From assembly GCF_018687715.1 (NCBI RefSeq), contig NC_056755.1, positions 32,915,001 through 32,979,000 on the forward strand: a DNA stretch of 64,000 bases, written 5' to 3'. Of this stretch, positions 9,364 to 22,531 are shown piece after piece. A program made the translations under genes and the position numbers. Every line of letters begins with the position of its first letter. The stretch's first letter is position 1. The notes beneath the pieces are model-generated. The model saw only the letters and a program-made list of their open reading frames with translations. It was not told the DNA's origin and did no database searches. Source of the DNA: Carya illinoinensis. Its lineage: Eukaryota > Streptophyta > Magnoliopsida > Fagales > Juglandaceae.

Positions 9364-11300
9364 TTACACTGAGTCTGTCGATATGACTCAGTGAATGACG
9401 GCTGATCCTTAAAAAAGGACTGAAGCAATCTGTCGGTCGCAAACTGATGCTCCCTAAGAGCCCGCATCTCTGATCTCATTTCTTCTAGCTGACTCTTATA
9501 GTCATCAGCATTTTTCTTGTGTTGCTCAGCATCTTTCTTGTGTCTTTCAATCTCAGATAGGTAGCATTGCATTTTAAGTTGGTCACGTTGTCGCGAGGAC
9601 TCAGGAATGACCATCTCTCCGAGTCCTCGCGCATATCCAGGTCGATGGCCAAGGACCTCCCTAAAGACACTCTCTGCTACCTCGTCACAATGTTGCTCTG
9701 GTTCTATGCCATCCAATCTACCTTGCATCTCCTTCTGCACAACGACAAAACAATAATTAGGGAAATCGAGTCTTGCTATGTATGCTATATATTATTATCA
9801 GAAATAAACGTAGAAGGCTAGGACTATAAGTGTACTACTCACGTAAGCATCTTCCGTAGCATCTGTCACAAACTTATTCTTCTTCTTCGACCAGCGCATC
9901 TCCTTATAGAAGTCAACCAAATTTCCTTTCTCAGCGCGCTACATTTCTCCACATTAAGTATAAGAAGTCAAATTTTCAGTTCAGATAAGTATTGGCAACC
10001 ACATGTGCATTTTAAACTCAACATCATTGAATTTAACCACAATCACAAAACACACTTTAAGCTCAGGTAATCATGAAACCCCATCACAAAACACACTTTA
10101 AGTGTGCATGTTGAGGACAATATTAATTAATACTTAACAGATACTTAAATGAGTCCACTGGGAGGAATCCTCATACCTTTTGCTCAAGTATTCGGACGAA
10201 TGATTTACGTCCCGATGTGTGATTAATTGCCTGCTTCTTTCAGTTCTCCCGATTTTGATTTGAAATTTTCTACTATGCACATAAGTCATGTTAGCTTACT
10301 TAAACAACCGGATTTGCCACAACAATATTCAAACATATTAAATGGAAGGATTTATGGTTTAATATGAGAATTATGTCACTTATATACCTTGAAGGCGTCA
10401 CTGCCCCACCTACCACACAACTTGACCCATACAAGGGGGTCCACTAAGCTTGTCCCATGAGCTAACGCTTCTTCATGGCTTCCAAAGGATTCGTAAATCT
10501 TGTGCAAGTCGTGATGGAAGCTGTTGAAGCGCTTGCGAAGTGCCTTTGTCACCGTCATTCGGTGGTTTTCACGTTCCCAGTCGAGCACGAAGTCAGACTA
10601 CAAGTCATAGCGAACTAGTATTAATGTGACGGTTATACTACATAAACCACTTCCAACTCATAATAGCAACTTAACCAACCCGATAACTTACCCGAACGCG
10701 GTCAATGAGCTCCTCTTTCATGGCTTGTGGGACATCAGTCCATCGCGCATGGCTCATGTCACAAAATTGTTTAACAATCCATGATACTCGTGTCGTGAAC
10801 ATAGAAGCGTGTTCACAACACGGGGCTGTCTCACCATCGTTTATCTTTAAACGCACTTTACCGTGCTTCCTCACCTTGTCAAACTCGATGCATCTAGCAG
10901 GCCCACGAATTCTTCTTCTCTGTTGCTGTGTTTGTTCGGGCTCCGTGGGGGCGTCCGCAACTGCGTATCAAAATATTCACTAGATTAGTGTATGTAATAA
11001 AAAAATGTTTCGTATTTTTTTATTGACATATGGAAAGGTCAACGCCTTCATATTGAAAAAACACTCACCAGTTTCTGGTATACTGCTTTCTTCCATTCTC
11101 GATTCTTCTCTAGGGGGCGATTGTTCCCGCACTTGTGAGGGTTCTCGAATAGGCGCAAGTGTGGGAATTAGATTGGTTGCTTGTGGGGGACTTGGGGGCT
11201 GTGTCGAGTCATCCGATGACTCTTGATTACACTCCTCAGGGCTATGATATGAGGCTATTTTCGCTCCCCGTGTTCGGTTGTGGCGAGCCGAGTATGGTAC
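9345..11300 (-). pseudogene. Ptta/En/Spm-type CACTA accessory gene (TNPD/TNPA-like)
   Basis: Second gene of the inner CACTA element. The exons deduced from GT/AG borders and a continuous phase are about 11300-11069 (Pro/Ser/Glu-rich), 10960-10692 (GPARCIEFDK, FTTRVSWIVKQF, ARWTDVPQAMKEEL), 10597-10388 (DFVLDWERE, VTKALRKRFNSFHHDLHK, DPLVWVKLCGRWGSDAFK), 10269-10177 (KKQAINHTSGRKSFVR), 9938-9843 and 9734-9345. The core matches the plant transposase Ptta/En/Spm family (PF03004-like). The last exon is a coiled coil (SEIERHKKDAEQHKKNADDY) likely used for dimerisation. The only clear lesion is an in-frame TGA at 10240-10242 inside the fourth exon. The start codon could not be fixed. Expected role: binding the subterminal repeats with the transposase. 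Confidence 0.82.
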
Positions 11301-11923
11301 ATGTCACCGAGCACGAATACCTCGAAGTCTCCCTCCACCTCTAGAACTTGGTCCCGCTCGGTCACCTGTGTGTGTATGAGTTAATATCATTGTGTGAAAT
11401 TCGTTAGGTCCATTCCACAAAATAATCTCAAACTCACAGACAACAATAGAAAAATTTTGATCACTTATCTACCATTTTCAATTACTTCCTGGGTAGCCTA
11501 ACCCATGAAGTAATTGAGCATGTGGATTTGAATGACAATAACTTAACCATCTATTTTGTGATACCTTGAGGAGTAATAGTGCTCCTCATGCCTCCAACTT
11601 GAACATGGGATTGCATGATAAATTGGTCGAGATATAAGGAAGAGAGTTTGTCCCAAACTTTGTCCACTTTAGCCTTAATGCAATGTAGTAATGTTGCCCC
11701 CTCACCTGACACAATAATAATATGATACACATTAGAAGTCAATCAAAGAAAAGGAAATAAATATATGAAAACATAAATGGAAGAAAGCTACATAAACGTT
11801 CAGTCCTAGTATTCAATAATTGTACTTAATGGTTTTAATAAATCATTCAAAAAATGTATTTTATACTTAATGGTTTTAATCTGCTATACGGTCAATAATG
11901 AGGTTTTTGTTTCTAGCTTGTAA
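11301..11923. other. Spacer between the two CACTA genes
   Basis: AT-rich DNA with no coding match. It must hold the promoter or 5' part of the Ptta-like gene or, if the two are spliced from one transcript as in En/Spm, an intron. Confidence 0.5.
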
Positions 11924-14900
11924 TTATAAATCTGACACATACTCTGAATCGGTGGATAGGTCATCATCATCTGAATATTCCCCCTCACTAGACGCATCTC
12001 TAGAACCAGAAGGTTGAATGTCATCATTAATAAATCCAGATTCTTCTATGAATTGACCATCCACATGCATGACTTCTCGTGCATCAATATGACTAGGTGG
12101 TATATCAATCCTATCCAGTGGAGTTGACACTGGATCTGCATCATCGCACTGAACTGGTTCATAATAATATGATGACTCACTTTCTTGATCGGCCTCATTA
12201 GTACTTGGAAAACCATCATTAATATCTTCCTGAATCCTCGACACGGACAGAATGTTGTATACATTCCTATTTGTATAGTTCTGCACAACAGCCCAATTCC
12301 CTTTCACCCTTAAATCTCTTATGTAGAAACATTGATCAGCTTGACTCGCCAAATGGTTCATCCTTATACCAAGTCCTGCTCATGTTGACACTAATCATAT
12401 GGTCATCCACCCGCACCCCTCGTTTTCGATCACCAATGTCAAACCAAGCACATTCAAATAGATACACCCGACGCCACTCCATGTAGCGTAGCTCGATGAT
12501 ATTTTTGATACAACCGTAAAAGTCTGCGTTATCTGTGGCGTCATCCCCGATTACCAACACTCCAGAATTTTGTGTACGCCGGCGCGATTCACGATGCTTC
12601 GTATGAAACCTTTTTCCATTTATTATGCAAGCATCATATGATGCAATCAACCGGTCAGGCCCGCAAGCCAACGCATACAGATCAGCAGATACATCAAGTG
12701 GAGTCTCCGTACGATGTTCCTAGATCTATAAAAGATGCAAGATATTATATATTCAAGTGGAGTAAAGTCATTCCAAAACAATGTATATTTTCACTGAGAG
12801 TAAAGTCATTGATTTAAGGATGGAGAAGAACTTACACAGTGCTTGAACCAAGTGGGAAATTCAGTTTGATGCGTGCGATCGATGCAACTTGGGTGTTGCA
12901 CCTTACATTTCTCGTAGTGTTCCCTACATTTGGGTGCACGGAATCCCAAACCAACAAGAAAGTGACGTTATGGTTGCATATATAGAAACTGGATAAAATT
13001 GAATGTAAGTAGATTTTGCAGTAAACTCATTGATGCTTACTGTATATAGGGTCCAATCTCCGAACAATTGTTGAGCACATACCAGATGGCTGCCTTAAAA
13101 AGTTTATCTTCTAATTGCACATTGGAAGCTATACCCAAGGGACGAACTTTCTGGTTAAAAATTGTGAATCCATCTATAGTTTCCTCTTCATCAGCATCAA
13201 TATTGCGGTCCGCTCGATTGAACTTCGTCTCAACATCTTGGAGGTATATGGAGCAAAATGTCAAGCATTCAGTGTGAATGTAGGCCTCGGCTATTGAACC
13301 CTCTGGTCGAGCTTTATTCTTAACATACCGTTTGAATTTGCCGAGATATCTCTCAAATGGGTACATCCACCTATATTGTACTGGTCCCCCAAGTATGGCC
13401 TCACGGGGCAAATGAACAGCTACGTGGACCATAATATCGAAAAAGGAGGGAGGGAATATCATCTCCAGTTTGCAAAGAATTGTGACAATATCTGTTTGGA
13501 GCTGGGATAGGCGATTCACATCCAGTGTTCGAGCACACAACTCTTTGAAGAAAGTGCTAAGTTCAGTCAAAGCCAAGGCAATGTCACTTCTTAAAAAACC
13601 CTGAGCAGCGATTGGGAGTAGTCTTTGAAGGAAAACATGACAGTCGTGACTTTTCAACCCAGTGATTTTGCAATCGCGTAGAGAAACACAGTTCGAGATA
13701 TTGGAAGAGAACCCGTCTGGAAATTTGATATCGGTCAGCCACTCACAAAATTTATTCCTTTCCTCTCCGTGTAATGTGTACAATGCATTTGGCATTGTTA
13801 CATGATCACCTTCATGCCTCAAATGTAACTCTTTTCTATAGCCCAAAATCTCCAGGTCACGCCTTGAATTGATATTATCCTTAGTTTTTCCTGAACTGTT
13901 CATTAAAGTGAATAAGATATTTTCGGCAATATTCTTCTCAATATGCATAACATCTAAATTATGCCGAAGTCGAAGTGTTGACCAATAAGGTAATGTGAAG
14001 AATATGCTGGACTTTGTCCAATTCAGCTCTTCAGCAGTACATTTTCGCTTCCTACGAGATTTTCCAAACATCACATCCCCAATCATCTGCAATTGAGTTA
14101 GAATATCGTATCCTCCTATATCTCTTGGTGGCATGCGATGATCTTCTTTACCATTCAACAACCCTTTTCTCCTTCTCCACATGTGATCCGGCGGTAAGTA
14201 ACGTCGGTGTCCCATATAACAATGTTTTCGGCCATATTTCAACCAATTGGAGTCTGTGTCGGCATTACAAGTCGGACAAGCTAATTTCCCCTTTGTTGAC
14301 CAGCCGGAGAGATTCCCGTAGGCAGGAAAGTCATTGATTGTCCACAACAATGCAGCATGCAACCTAAATGTCTCCTTAGTTGAGGCATCATAGGTAGGTA
14401 CCCCATTTTCCCAAAATTCAAGCAATTCATCAACCAACGGCTGCAAGTAAACATCGATATCATTCCCCGGTGATCTTGGGCCTGGAATAATCAAAGATGT
14501 TATAAAAAATTGGTCTTTCATGCATGACCACGGCGGCAAGTTATATGGGACAAGGATCACAGGCCAAATGCTATAAGGTTTAGCCAAGTTGTTGAACGGA
14601 GTGAAGCCGTCACTTGCTAGTCCGAGCCTAACATTGCGAGGATCCGCAGCGAACCAACTATGATGTTCATCAAATTTCTGCCAACACTCAGAGTCAGCCG
14701 GATGTCTCATACTCGTATCTTCTATCGGCCGTTGGTCTTTATGCCACCTCATTTCACCTGCTATCTTTGCAGACATGAAGAGACGCTGCAATCTCGGCTT
14801 CAACAGAAAATGGCGCAACACTTTTTGAGGTATAACGCGTGATCCATGTGTATTTGGAATCCACCTCGAAGCCTTACATACAGGGCATTCATTAAGAGCA

Positions 14901-15598
14901 GCATTTTCCTTCCAGAATAAGATGCAGTCGTTGGGGCATGCATGGATTTTATGGTAATTGAATCCCAAACCGCGCTCCAAAGACTTTGACTCCTCATATG
15001 ATTGTGGCAAAAGCGCATCAGGAAATGAAGACCGCAACAAATCAAGGAGCATGTCAAATGACTTAATTGACCATCCACCGACTGATTTTATATGTAATAA
15101 CTTGACAATGAATGACAACTTCGTAAATTTAGTACATCCGTCAAAAAGAGGACGTCGGGCATCCTCCAGTAGCTTCTCAAAAGTAGTTGATGGTGAATCT
15201 TCGGGTATTGGTGGCCTATTTGGTGCAGTAGTGTTGTCTTCAGGCACATGAACAAAGGTGCCTGATAGGATGTCATCCAACATATGCTGCATGTCATCGA
15301 TGTAATCATCTTCTGGTAAAACGTCGTCACCAACATCATCATCACTGACGTTCAATGTTGTCTCCTCCTCCCCATGAAATATCCACTCTGTGTAATTTGG
15401 ATTGATCCCTTTGATAAACAAATGGGATTCCACCTCATTTGTTGGTAGCCACAGATTGTTAAGGCATGTACGGCATGGACACCGAATGCGATCCCGTCCG
15501 CAAGCATGCCTTCGTGCTTGTGTGAGGAAATTTTTAACCCCTTCGGCATATACAGGCGATAAAAGTCTATCGGCCTCGTTCATCCAACTTTTGTCCAT
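11924..15598 (-). pseudogene. CACTA TNP2-type transposase, three exons, one frameshift
   Basis: DNA-cutting transposase of the inner element. Exon 1 (15598-13041, 852 codons) begins MDKSWMNEADRL. It holds the N-terminal transposase-associated domain (about residues 3-85, CPCRTC cysteines, SHLFIKGINPNYTEW), the Transposase_21 core (about 285-520, with LGLASDGFTPFNN and LHAALLWTINDFPAYGNLSG) and DUF4218 (about 690-800, PPSFFDIMVHVAVHLPREA). GT/AG borders join it to exon 2 (12923-12836, HYEKCKVQHPS) and exon 3 (from 12719; CGPDRLIASYDACI, then DUF4216: NADFYGCIKNIIELRYM, WFDIGD, YIRDLRVKGNWAVVQ) and an acidic tail ending at 11924. In exon 3 about five bases are missing near 12349-12352 (after EPF), shifting the frame; otherwise it is open. 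Length and domain order are normal for the family. Confidence 0.93.
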
Positions 15599-18500
15599 CT
15601 AAAAAAAAGAAGATGGGAAAAAGAGTTAAATCATCCAACTTTTCAGGGCAAACTAACTATCTTCAGAGGTTTCGGGTCATGTATGGCTGAATCATATTTG
15701 GTTGTGTAAACGTATATGCTATTAGGAATTTGGTCTTGTATATTACGATAAGTTCGAGACATTCCTAGGAAATTGGTATCGGATAAGTTGTGTCTACGTT
15801 AGTAGCTTATCAAGAATGGATAAAAACCCCTATATAGTATATTGCTGCTGGTCTATACATCTATAGGATTGGCCAAGACAATCAAGTCTACACACTGTAA
15901 TCAGTAATAGATAACTAGTAGAACCCGCATTCACATATGACAATTTAGATCGGGCCATTCAGCACGGGATTTCACCTCGAGCCAAATCAGGGAAAATAAT
16001 GGTGGAATGTGATAGTATTAACTACATGTCGCGTAACATGTCAACCACCCTCACTCTCATATACGTTTGTATCAAAAATGAATAAGTAAGAATTAGTCAT
16101 GAGAAACTATCAACGTGAAAGAAAAGCAATGAACAATTAATATATATATATTGAGGTATAGTCAAAGTAGGGTTTGAATTACTGGTATATCAGACAACGT
16201 ATATATCCAATAAAAGGTCTACAATTCATGCCGCCAAATATATTTATTAAACAAAGCCATAAAGGCAAACCATTATGTTCAGAGATATCTGCTCACATGA
16301 TATAGGCCAGGAGGAATTGAATACAATGATTGCAGTAGTTACCTTCAATACCCAACTAAGAAAGGTTCAGATGTGGCCTGCCTGAAATGACGTTGACTCC
16401 TCAATTCGCTCAACCTCAGTCAGCCCATATTTAACTCAATTATCACTGTCAGTCCATCCTATTACTCTGCACTAGAAAATCCAAGTAATTTTCAGATTCA
16501 AATCAATAGTAGCATATAACACTAACAAAATCAGGGGCACAAATGTATTAACATCAGGGTTACTGTCTGTCAATGTGTCATTTTTGTGGTAATTTTTTCT
16601 GCCCTTTTTTCTTCCAATGTTTCATAATCAGAAATAATTGAGGTACTTTAATGTTTGTATGGAATATATTAGTACAGGCACATGCACCACTATGCTGCAC
16701 ACCATACAAATTTCAAATCACTCATGATCAATTCTTTAAGAATCATTTATATCAGATATAGAAAGACATATCATTGAATGTCTACCTGATATTCACATAG
16801 AAAGAGTATTTATCTCTTTGCCAATTCAACCATATAATTCAGACAGACAGAGAATTAGAAAACAAGTTGTATCCTGAAATTAGCTGCTTGTATCACAGCC
16901 TTAATGCTATCCATTTCTTACCAATGATTAAGAGGATCTATTATTCATCTTATTCATCACTAATCATGTAACATAATTAATCTTATCACATGATATTTTG
17001 GAGATTAGAATGGACTACTCTACAACAAAATCTAATAATACCACTCACTCCCAAAGTAAGGGACATGTAAAGGCATATACCCCTTAATCTTAAGGCTTAA
17101 GCATGGTGTTAGTCTAATTCATGAGTAATATAAGCCAAAGTCATTCCATGTTCGGGGTACTGTCGGTTGACAGTAAAGGCTTGAAAAGGACTAACCCTTA
17201 TCTCTGTTTGTCTGTATTTTTTTTTTTTTTTATCCTTTTGGCTATTAGTTCAGAATTCTTCCGATGCTTGGGGGAAGGTGAAGGTAATCACAGAGATAAT
17301 GTGCCAAAAGTTAGATTAAAAAAAAGAAAGCATACTTGGGCTGATGCCTATTTATTTTTACTAATTTGATGATACAGCGAGAAAATGATGTCAAGATTTC
17401 ATCTCAACAACATCCAAGCTTGAATTAGGAGCACATGATGATATTTTCTATATATATATATAGAAAAAACACAAACCCAGCCCAATATTAAGTGATCCAC
17501 TTGGTTGTTCTGTACATATCCAACTTTAAGGAGTAGATATTCAAATAGAGGATTTTTTTATCCTACGAAATCCTCACGAAATCCTCAGTTCTTATATATA
17601 TACCAAAAAAGAAATATTTATTCTGGCCGGTCCTCCTCATATTCCGCCAATTGTTACATTGTGAAATTTGGCACTGCTATACACATCTATTATATGTAAT
17701 CAAATAATAGATGTGATCAGCAACACCTCATGAAGACGATGATTAAATGATGTATGAACAACAATGTAACAACATAAGTAAAGAATTAGGATTCAACAAA
17801 ATATATTAGTATATATGTAATTTGCCTACAATTACATATATACTGCCAACGACAACATTTACAGGTCTGGCCAGCGTATGAGTTATAAACATCTTCACCA
17901 AAATGAAAACACAAACTCTGATCATGACAACTTGAGGATATACCATGGAACTTAGACAAATTTAAGCAACAAAGTATATGTGTGTGTGCAGGTGTGTGTC
18001 TGTGTGTGTTTCCCTTTTGCTAAAGAAAGAAGGTGCACAAACATGCATGCAGGCAAGATTATAGCCTCTAACCTTTGTCAGAATAAGGAGGGAAACAAAG
18101 AAAAGGTAAATATAAGGTGATGAAGAAGGACAGCAAACCCATTGACAAAAACTACTAAAAAAGGTGATGGTAGATTACCAACTGAATACATATCAGAGTT
18201 GTGTCACTAATTTTGATCAGCAATGCCAAGAAGGTTACTTTATATGCTTAGTTAACATATGCTTGCTAACAGCTGATCATTATAATATAACAATTGAGGA
18301 AGAAATTAATATAACTGATAAAACAAGCAAAATGAGTAATAGCATATATTCGGATTTGATGGTTTAGAATGCTGAGAAAAATAAAACCAGGAGTTGACCA
18401 TGGCGATCATGCAAAATTATTCTCAATGATTGTAGGCAACATTGAGCTAGTTAGGCCTGAAACAGCAAGCTAGCTAACATTACAATGGTCAACTGATCAT

Positions 18501-21500
18501 TTCAAAAAGTTGGAGTACAAGAACATAACAGCACCTGGCCTATTAACATTTGATCCACTGTCTATCATTTCAAAATAGAGAAATAGATGAACCCATGAGA
18601 TATGCCATCAAAATCAAGAATGCTTGTGTGGGAAGAATTCAAGGAGTTTCATGTTTCAAGTAGAGGTGTACTATCATTGTGCACGAACATTGCAGACAAG
18701 ATAATTACTAGCAAAATGACAGCTAGGCCATAAAAATTTTCAGCAGGATCCTCATTAAAATCCACGCTACATCTTCAGATTTTAATGGTGTGCAACAGCT
18801 GCAAGAAACCAATCATTAATATTTTCCCCTGTTGTTTGGCAATGAACTCATGAATTCATGAGACTCCAGGATGATAACGTTCAACAGAAGAATAAGTGCA
18901 CAAAAGAAGGTTAAACCATACAACAGTTCAGGATTCCAATCATAGATAGTGCTTCAGGAATTGATCAATGAGTCTGTTGCAGATATCATGAAGATCACTA
19001 TGTATGGTTTAGTAAATATATAAGGCTTAGATACGGACCATCAGGTCATGTAATACAAACGCTGCTCTTATCTAAACTAGTCGAATAAATCACATTCTTC
19101 AAAACAAGCGAAACTACGTAAATGGCATGAGTTCTACTAAGTATAATAATACCCCAGATTATGTCCTAGGAGACAAAATTTGGATTGGAAATCAAATTCT
19201 TCAGAAACATAGTCAAATCAAAGGCAATAAAAGAAGATCGTGCTGGCCTTAACTAAGTATATGGATTTCTTCTAAGTATATTTCTCATTTTCACTATATA
19301 TTCTATGTATAAATATATAGAATATGAAACTAGATCCAATTCCACACAGCTTAATTGTTGTAGTTATTACACGTTGCACAGATTGGTATCCAAGGAAGTT
19401 GGTATCTAAGGGTGTCTCTCCATTTCTCGACTCCAGACAATGGCTGGATTCTCCTTTCCAGATTGTACATCAGAAGGTTTGGAGGTAATTACCTAAGAGC
19501 TTTAATTCCTCAGCCAAAAATAACATTAACGATCGAAATATAACTCAGCAGTCCAGGCTGAATATTCACTATCCTAAATCATTCTCACTAATCTAAATGA
19601 AAAGAGTCAGTACATCAATGTAAAGATAAGTAGTACAGTAAGAATGAGAGCCTCAAAACCATTAATTTGCAGGCAGCACTCTAGTTTTGCAATACAATAT
19701 ATATTATATTGTATATATGGAGATCAGATAGCTATCTAGCTGCTGAAGTTGAGGAGATTCACAGAAAAACAGCAGAAGTTGCAGGATAAAGGCTACCAAT
19801 TCTAATTTCTGTACTGAATGGATTTATGGAAAAAGAGACTCATGAACAGTTCTCGGCAATTATTGAGGTACTACATATTATATTTATATAATATATTTGG
19901 ATAATATTTGCCAAAACCAAGAGAAGAGAATGGCAGAAAAAATACTACTGCAAAACTAAAGGATCCACATCAGAGAGAGTAACCTTTAGATATTTATTCA
20001 CTCATGTACTGTTCATTATGTACATGCAATATATAAGAAAAGCAGGTAAATTAAGATTAACCATGGTGGAGCCAAGCCTTTGAGATGCATGGCGGGCCAA
20101 AGACCCCACAAAGAGAAAGGAAGGGAGAAAACAACTTTATAGGGAAAATGGAGGGGAGTTTTTCCAGATTGAACTGAAGTAAACATATATAGTCTTCCTT
20201 TTGCACAATCAATTTTTATTGATTGTGCAAGAATATAAATTATTTTTATATTTTTTTAACCTAATAGGTTCTTTTAGATGGTTACTTTTAAGAAAACAAA
20301 AAAAGAGATCAATAGCAGAAAAAGTCCAAGGGCATGAGTATGACATGTTATAAGGTCGGGTGCACTTGGGGGCAGTGGAAACCTTAAGCTGTTGAGGGTG
20401 GTGGCATGGGAATACAAAACTGAAGCAAATTTATATTATAATCAATATATATTAAAATATATATATATATATAAGTGGATTGCAAGAGAGTTTGTAATCA
20501 TGGGGGAAGCATATTCACTTCCATCTTTGTCATCACTTTCTAAGGCAGAGATTGAAAAAAGTTCCTCAACCTTCTCCCACCCATATGGGAAAGCATTTCC
20601 CATATCACACCCGCATGTCCTTCACTTTCTTCAATACAACACCATTACAGAAGTTTGCTTCTCAAGACTTCTACCACATTAAATAGAATAATGATTAGAG
20701 GAGAGAAGCTTTACTGACATGATTTTTAAGAGAAATACAGTTATCTAGGATACTAGGGAGGAAAGTAGGGAGGAAAGTAGAGGGGACAATAAAACCTAGC
20801 ATATATTGTTGAAATAGTCAGCGATATTATTTTTGGAGGAATTGTGTAGTCTTAGCCCTTTCCATAAAAATGACTTAATCTTAACATAGCAGTATTATTA
20901 TAATGGGATATAATACTGCTCTAGTAAAGATATCTATTACTATGCAGTTAAACTTATTACCTACAGTCATATTATAAAATATATCTAACTTTTATTGTTT
21001 AGACTAATTAACCTGTAAAATAGACATCTTCATCTGACTATAATAACGTGATAGCATATTCCTCCATATGTGTCTATATTTAGTATACCGGATAATTAAC
21101 ATGTGACCAAGTCAGCCATGCTGAACTAATAGTGGGTTTTGCCTAGGAAATAGCATTAACTATCAAAACTGAATAACTTATCAAAGCCTCAAAACTATCA
21201 AAACTGAATAAATATAAGTAAGCTTAAAAAGACAGCCTTAGGAATAAGATCTTACATTAGCATGAGCTTTGTTTGAAAATTCACACCTAGTAGCCCGTAC
21301 CAAGCATACTAAAATTGAATTTAACTAAATCAAAGTGATTTTTGGAATGAACAAAAATAACTCTTGCTATATACTTGTTTTTTGTTTAAAGCCTGCATGG
21401 ACAATGTTGGAGATATACGGTTTCTTTTTCCCTAATCAATTATTTCCCAGAATCTAGCCCTAAAACTAACCTCAAATGCACATTGTTAGAATCATGGAGA

Positions 21501-22335
21501 AATCACAGCAGCAATTGCCAACTATATATCGATCAGTGAAAGACCTAATATATTAGAGGTTATATATGCAGAAATTGCCAACTACCATATATGGATAATC
21601 AACCAATGAATCCACAATAGCCACAGCATCGACAGATCACAAAAAAATAAAAATACATATAAAAAAACGACAACGAGTTTATCTAAAAGGGATTGTTATA
21701 GTCATCCAACAATCCAAGTAACCAAATTCAAATGGGGCTATGTTCATGCATGTATGGAGAAAATAATGACTTCCAAACAGAGTTTCTGAGTAGAAAACTA
21801 CCTTGGACACGCTGAGCAGCACCCGAGCAGTGGATTTTGGCCAACCAAGGGCTTAGAATGGACTATTCATCCTCGCACACAGGATGCTTGGGACAGGGAT
21901 TTTAGGGGGATTTCTGGTAGCTCTAATGCACAACAGAGGGCGATTTTGGCAGTTCTCGCCGTCTGTCCATATGCATTCAACAGGAGGGGGTGGCGATTCT
22001 TGGTAGCCGAAGTATTGGGTGGCCGAAGTAGAATGTTTGAAGGGGGTTTATACAATTTCCTAATGGGTTAGTCGTAAAATGGAGGCAAAGCTTGGGTTTT
22101 GGAAGGAATGGATGAGAAACCTTCGCCGGCACAAGGAAATTGTAGTGGAGGTGTATCGATGGGGCTTCGGGAGCGTTTCGGAAATGGGGATTCCTACTAT
22201 CACTACCACGTATGGCTTCGTCGGAACGGATTTTCGAAATCGCTGATGGGCAATCGAATGATGTGCAGAGAGGGTACTGTGTGAACTACTCGCGGGGAGG
22301 GAAATAAAGTGAAAGTTTGGCGCCTGAGATGATTT
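15599..22335. other. Inner CACTA 5' region, no gene recognised
   Basis: About 6.7 kb of AT-rich DNA between the transposase start and the right subterminal repeats. No open frame has a recognisable protein. It includes a (TG)n-like run near 17981-18010, a poly-T run at 17218-17231 and short TA runs. The transposase promoter and perhaps a long 5' UTR intron would lie here. The less AT-rich part at 21790-22300 looks different in composition but matches nothing I know. Confidence 0.55.
20201..20230. repeat. Hairpin, 13-bp stem, tiny loop
   Basis: TTGCACAATCAAT is followed by a four-base loop and its exact reverse complement. Confidence 0.8.
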
Positions 22336-22339
22336 ATGA

Positions 22340-22512
22340 CATTTAGCAGCGACATTTTTCGCCGCTAAAAGATGAAAAAATTGCTGCGATACTCCAAGTG
22401 CCGATTCTCGCCAGCTGATTTAATATTTCCTCCAGCGACTAAGAAATCGCCGTGATAAGTAACATATTACGGCGATTTATTTCCCGGCAATTTTTAAATC
22501 GCTGCTAAAAGT
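22340..22512. repeat. Right subterminal repeats of inner CACTA
   Basis: A handful of GCAGCGA, TCGCCG, AGCGACT...AATCGCCG, GGCGATTT and AATCGCTG cores, the same motif set as the left array but far fewer. Confidence 0.75.
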
Positions 22513-22531
22513 CCAGATTCTTGTAGTGTAC
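22507..22531. repeat. Right terminal inverted repeat and TAC duplication
   Basis: TAAAAGTCCAGATTCTTGTAGTG closes the element at 22528 and is followed by TAC at 22529-22531. Confidence 0.85.

Larger units (their letters stand above)
4828..22528 (-). mobile_element. Inner CACTA (En/Spm) element, complete, 17.7 kb
   Basis: The element starts CACTACAACAGATT at 4828 and ends AATCT-type sequence plus TTGTAGTG at 22528. TAC at 4825-4827 is repeated at 22529-22531, the 3-bp target duplication expected for CACTA transposons. Both ends carry palindromic AGCGATT/AATCGCT subterminal repeats, about 870 bp on the left and 170 bp on the right. Three coding units lie inside, all on the - strand: a TNP2 transposase, a Ptta/TNPD-like gene, and a fragment of a host plastid translocator gene. 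The genes are read away from the right end, so the right end is the likely promoter side. Confidence 0.92.

Noticed and set aside
13068..13277. + strand frames opposite the TNP2 gene
   Set aside because: They are antisense shadows of the transposase exon, as are those at 14014-14337 and 14958-15251.
20392..20682. 96-codon open frame in the inner CACTA 5' region
   Set aside because: The first third is TA-repeat derived, and the remainder has no recognisable domain.
22340..22512. Separate MITE at the right edge of the inner CACTA
   Set aside because: The motifs are the same as the left subterminal array, so it is the element's own right arm.
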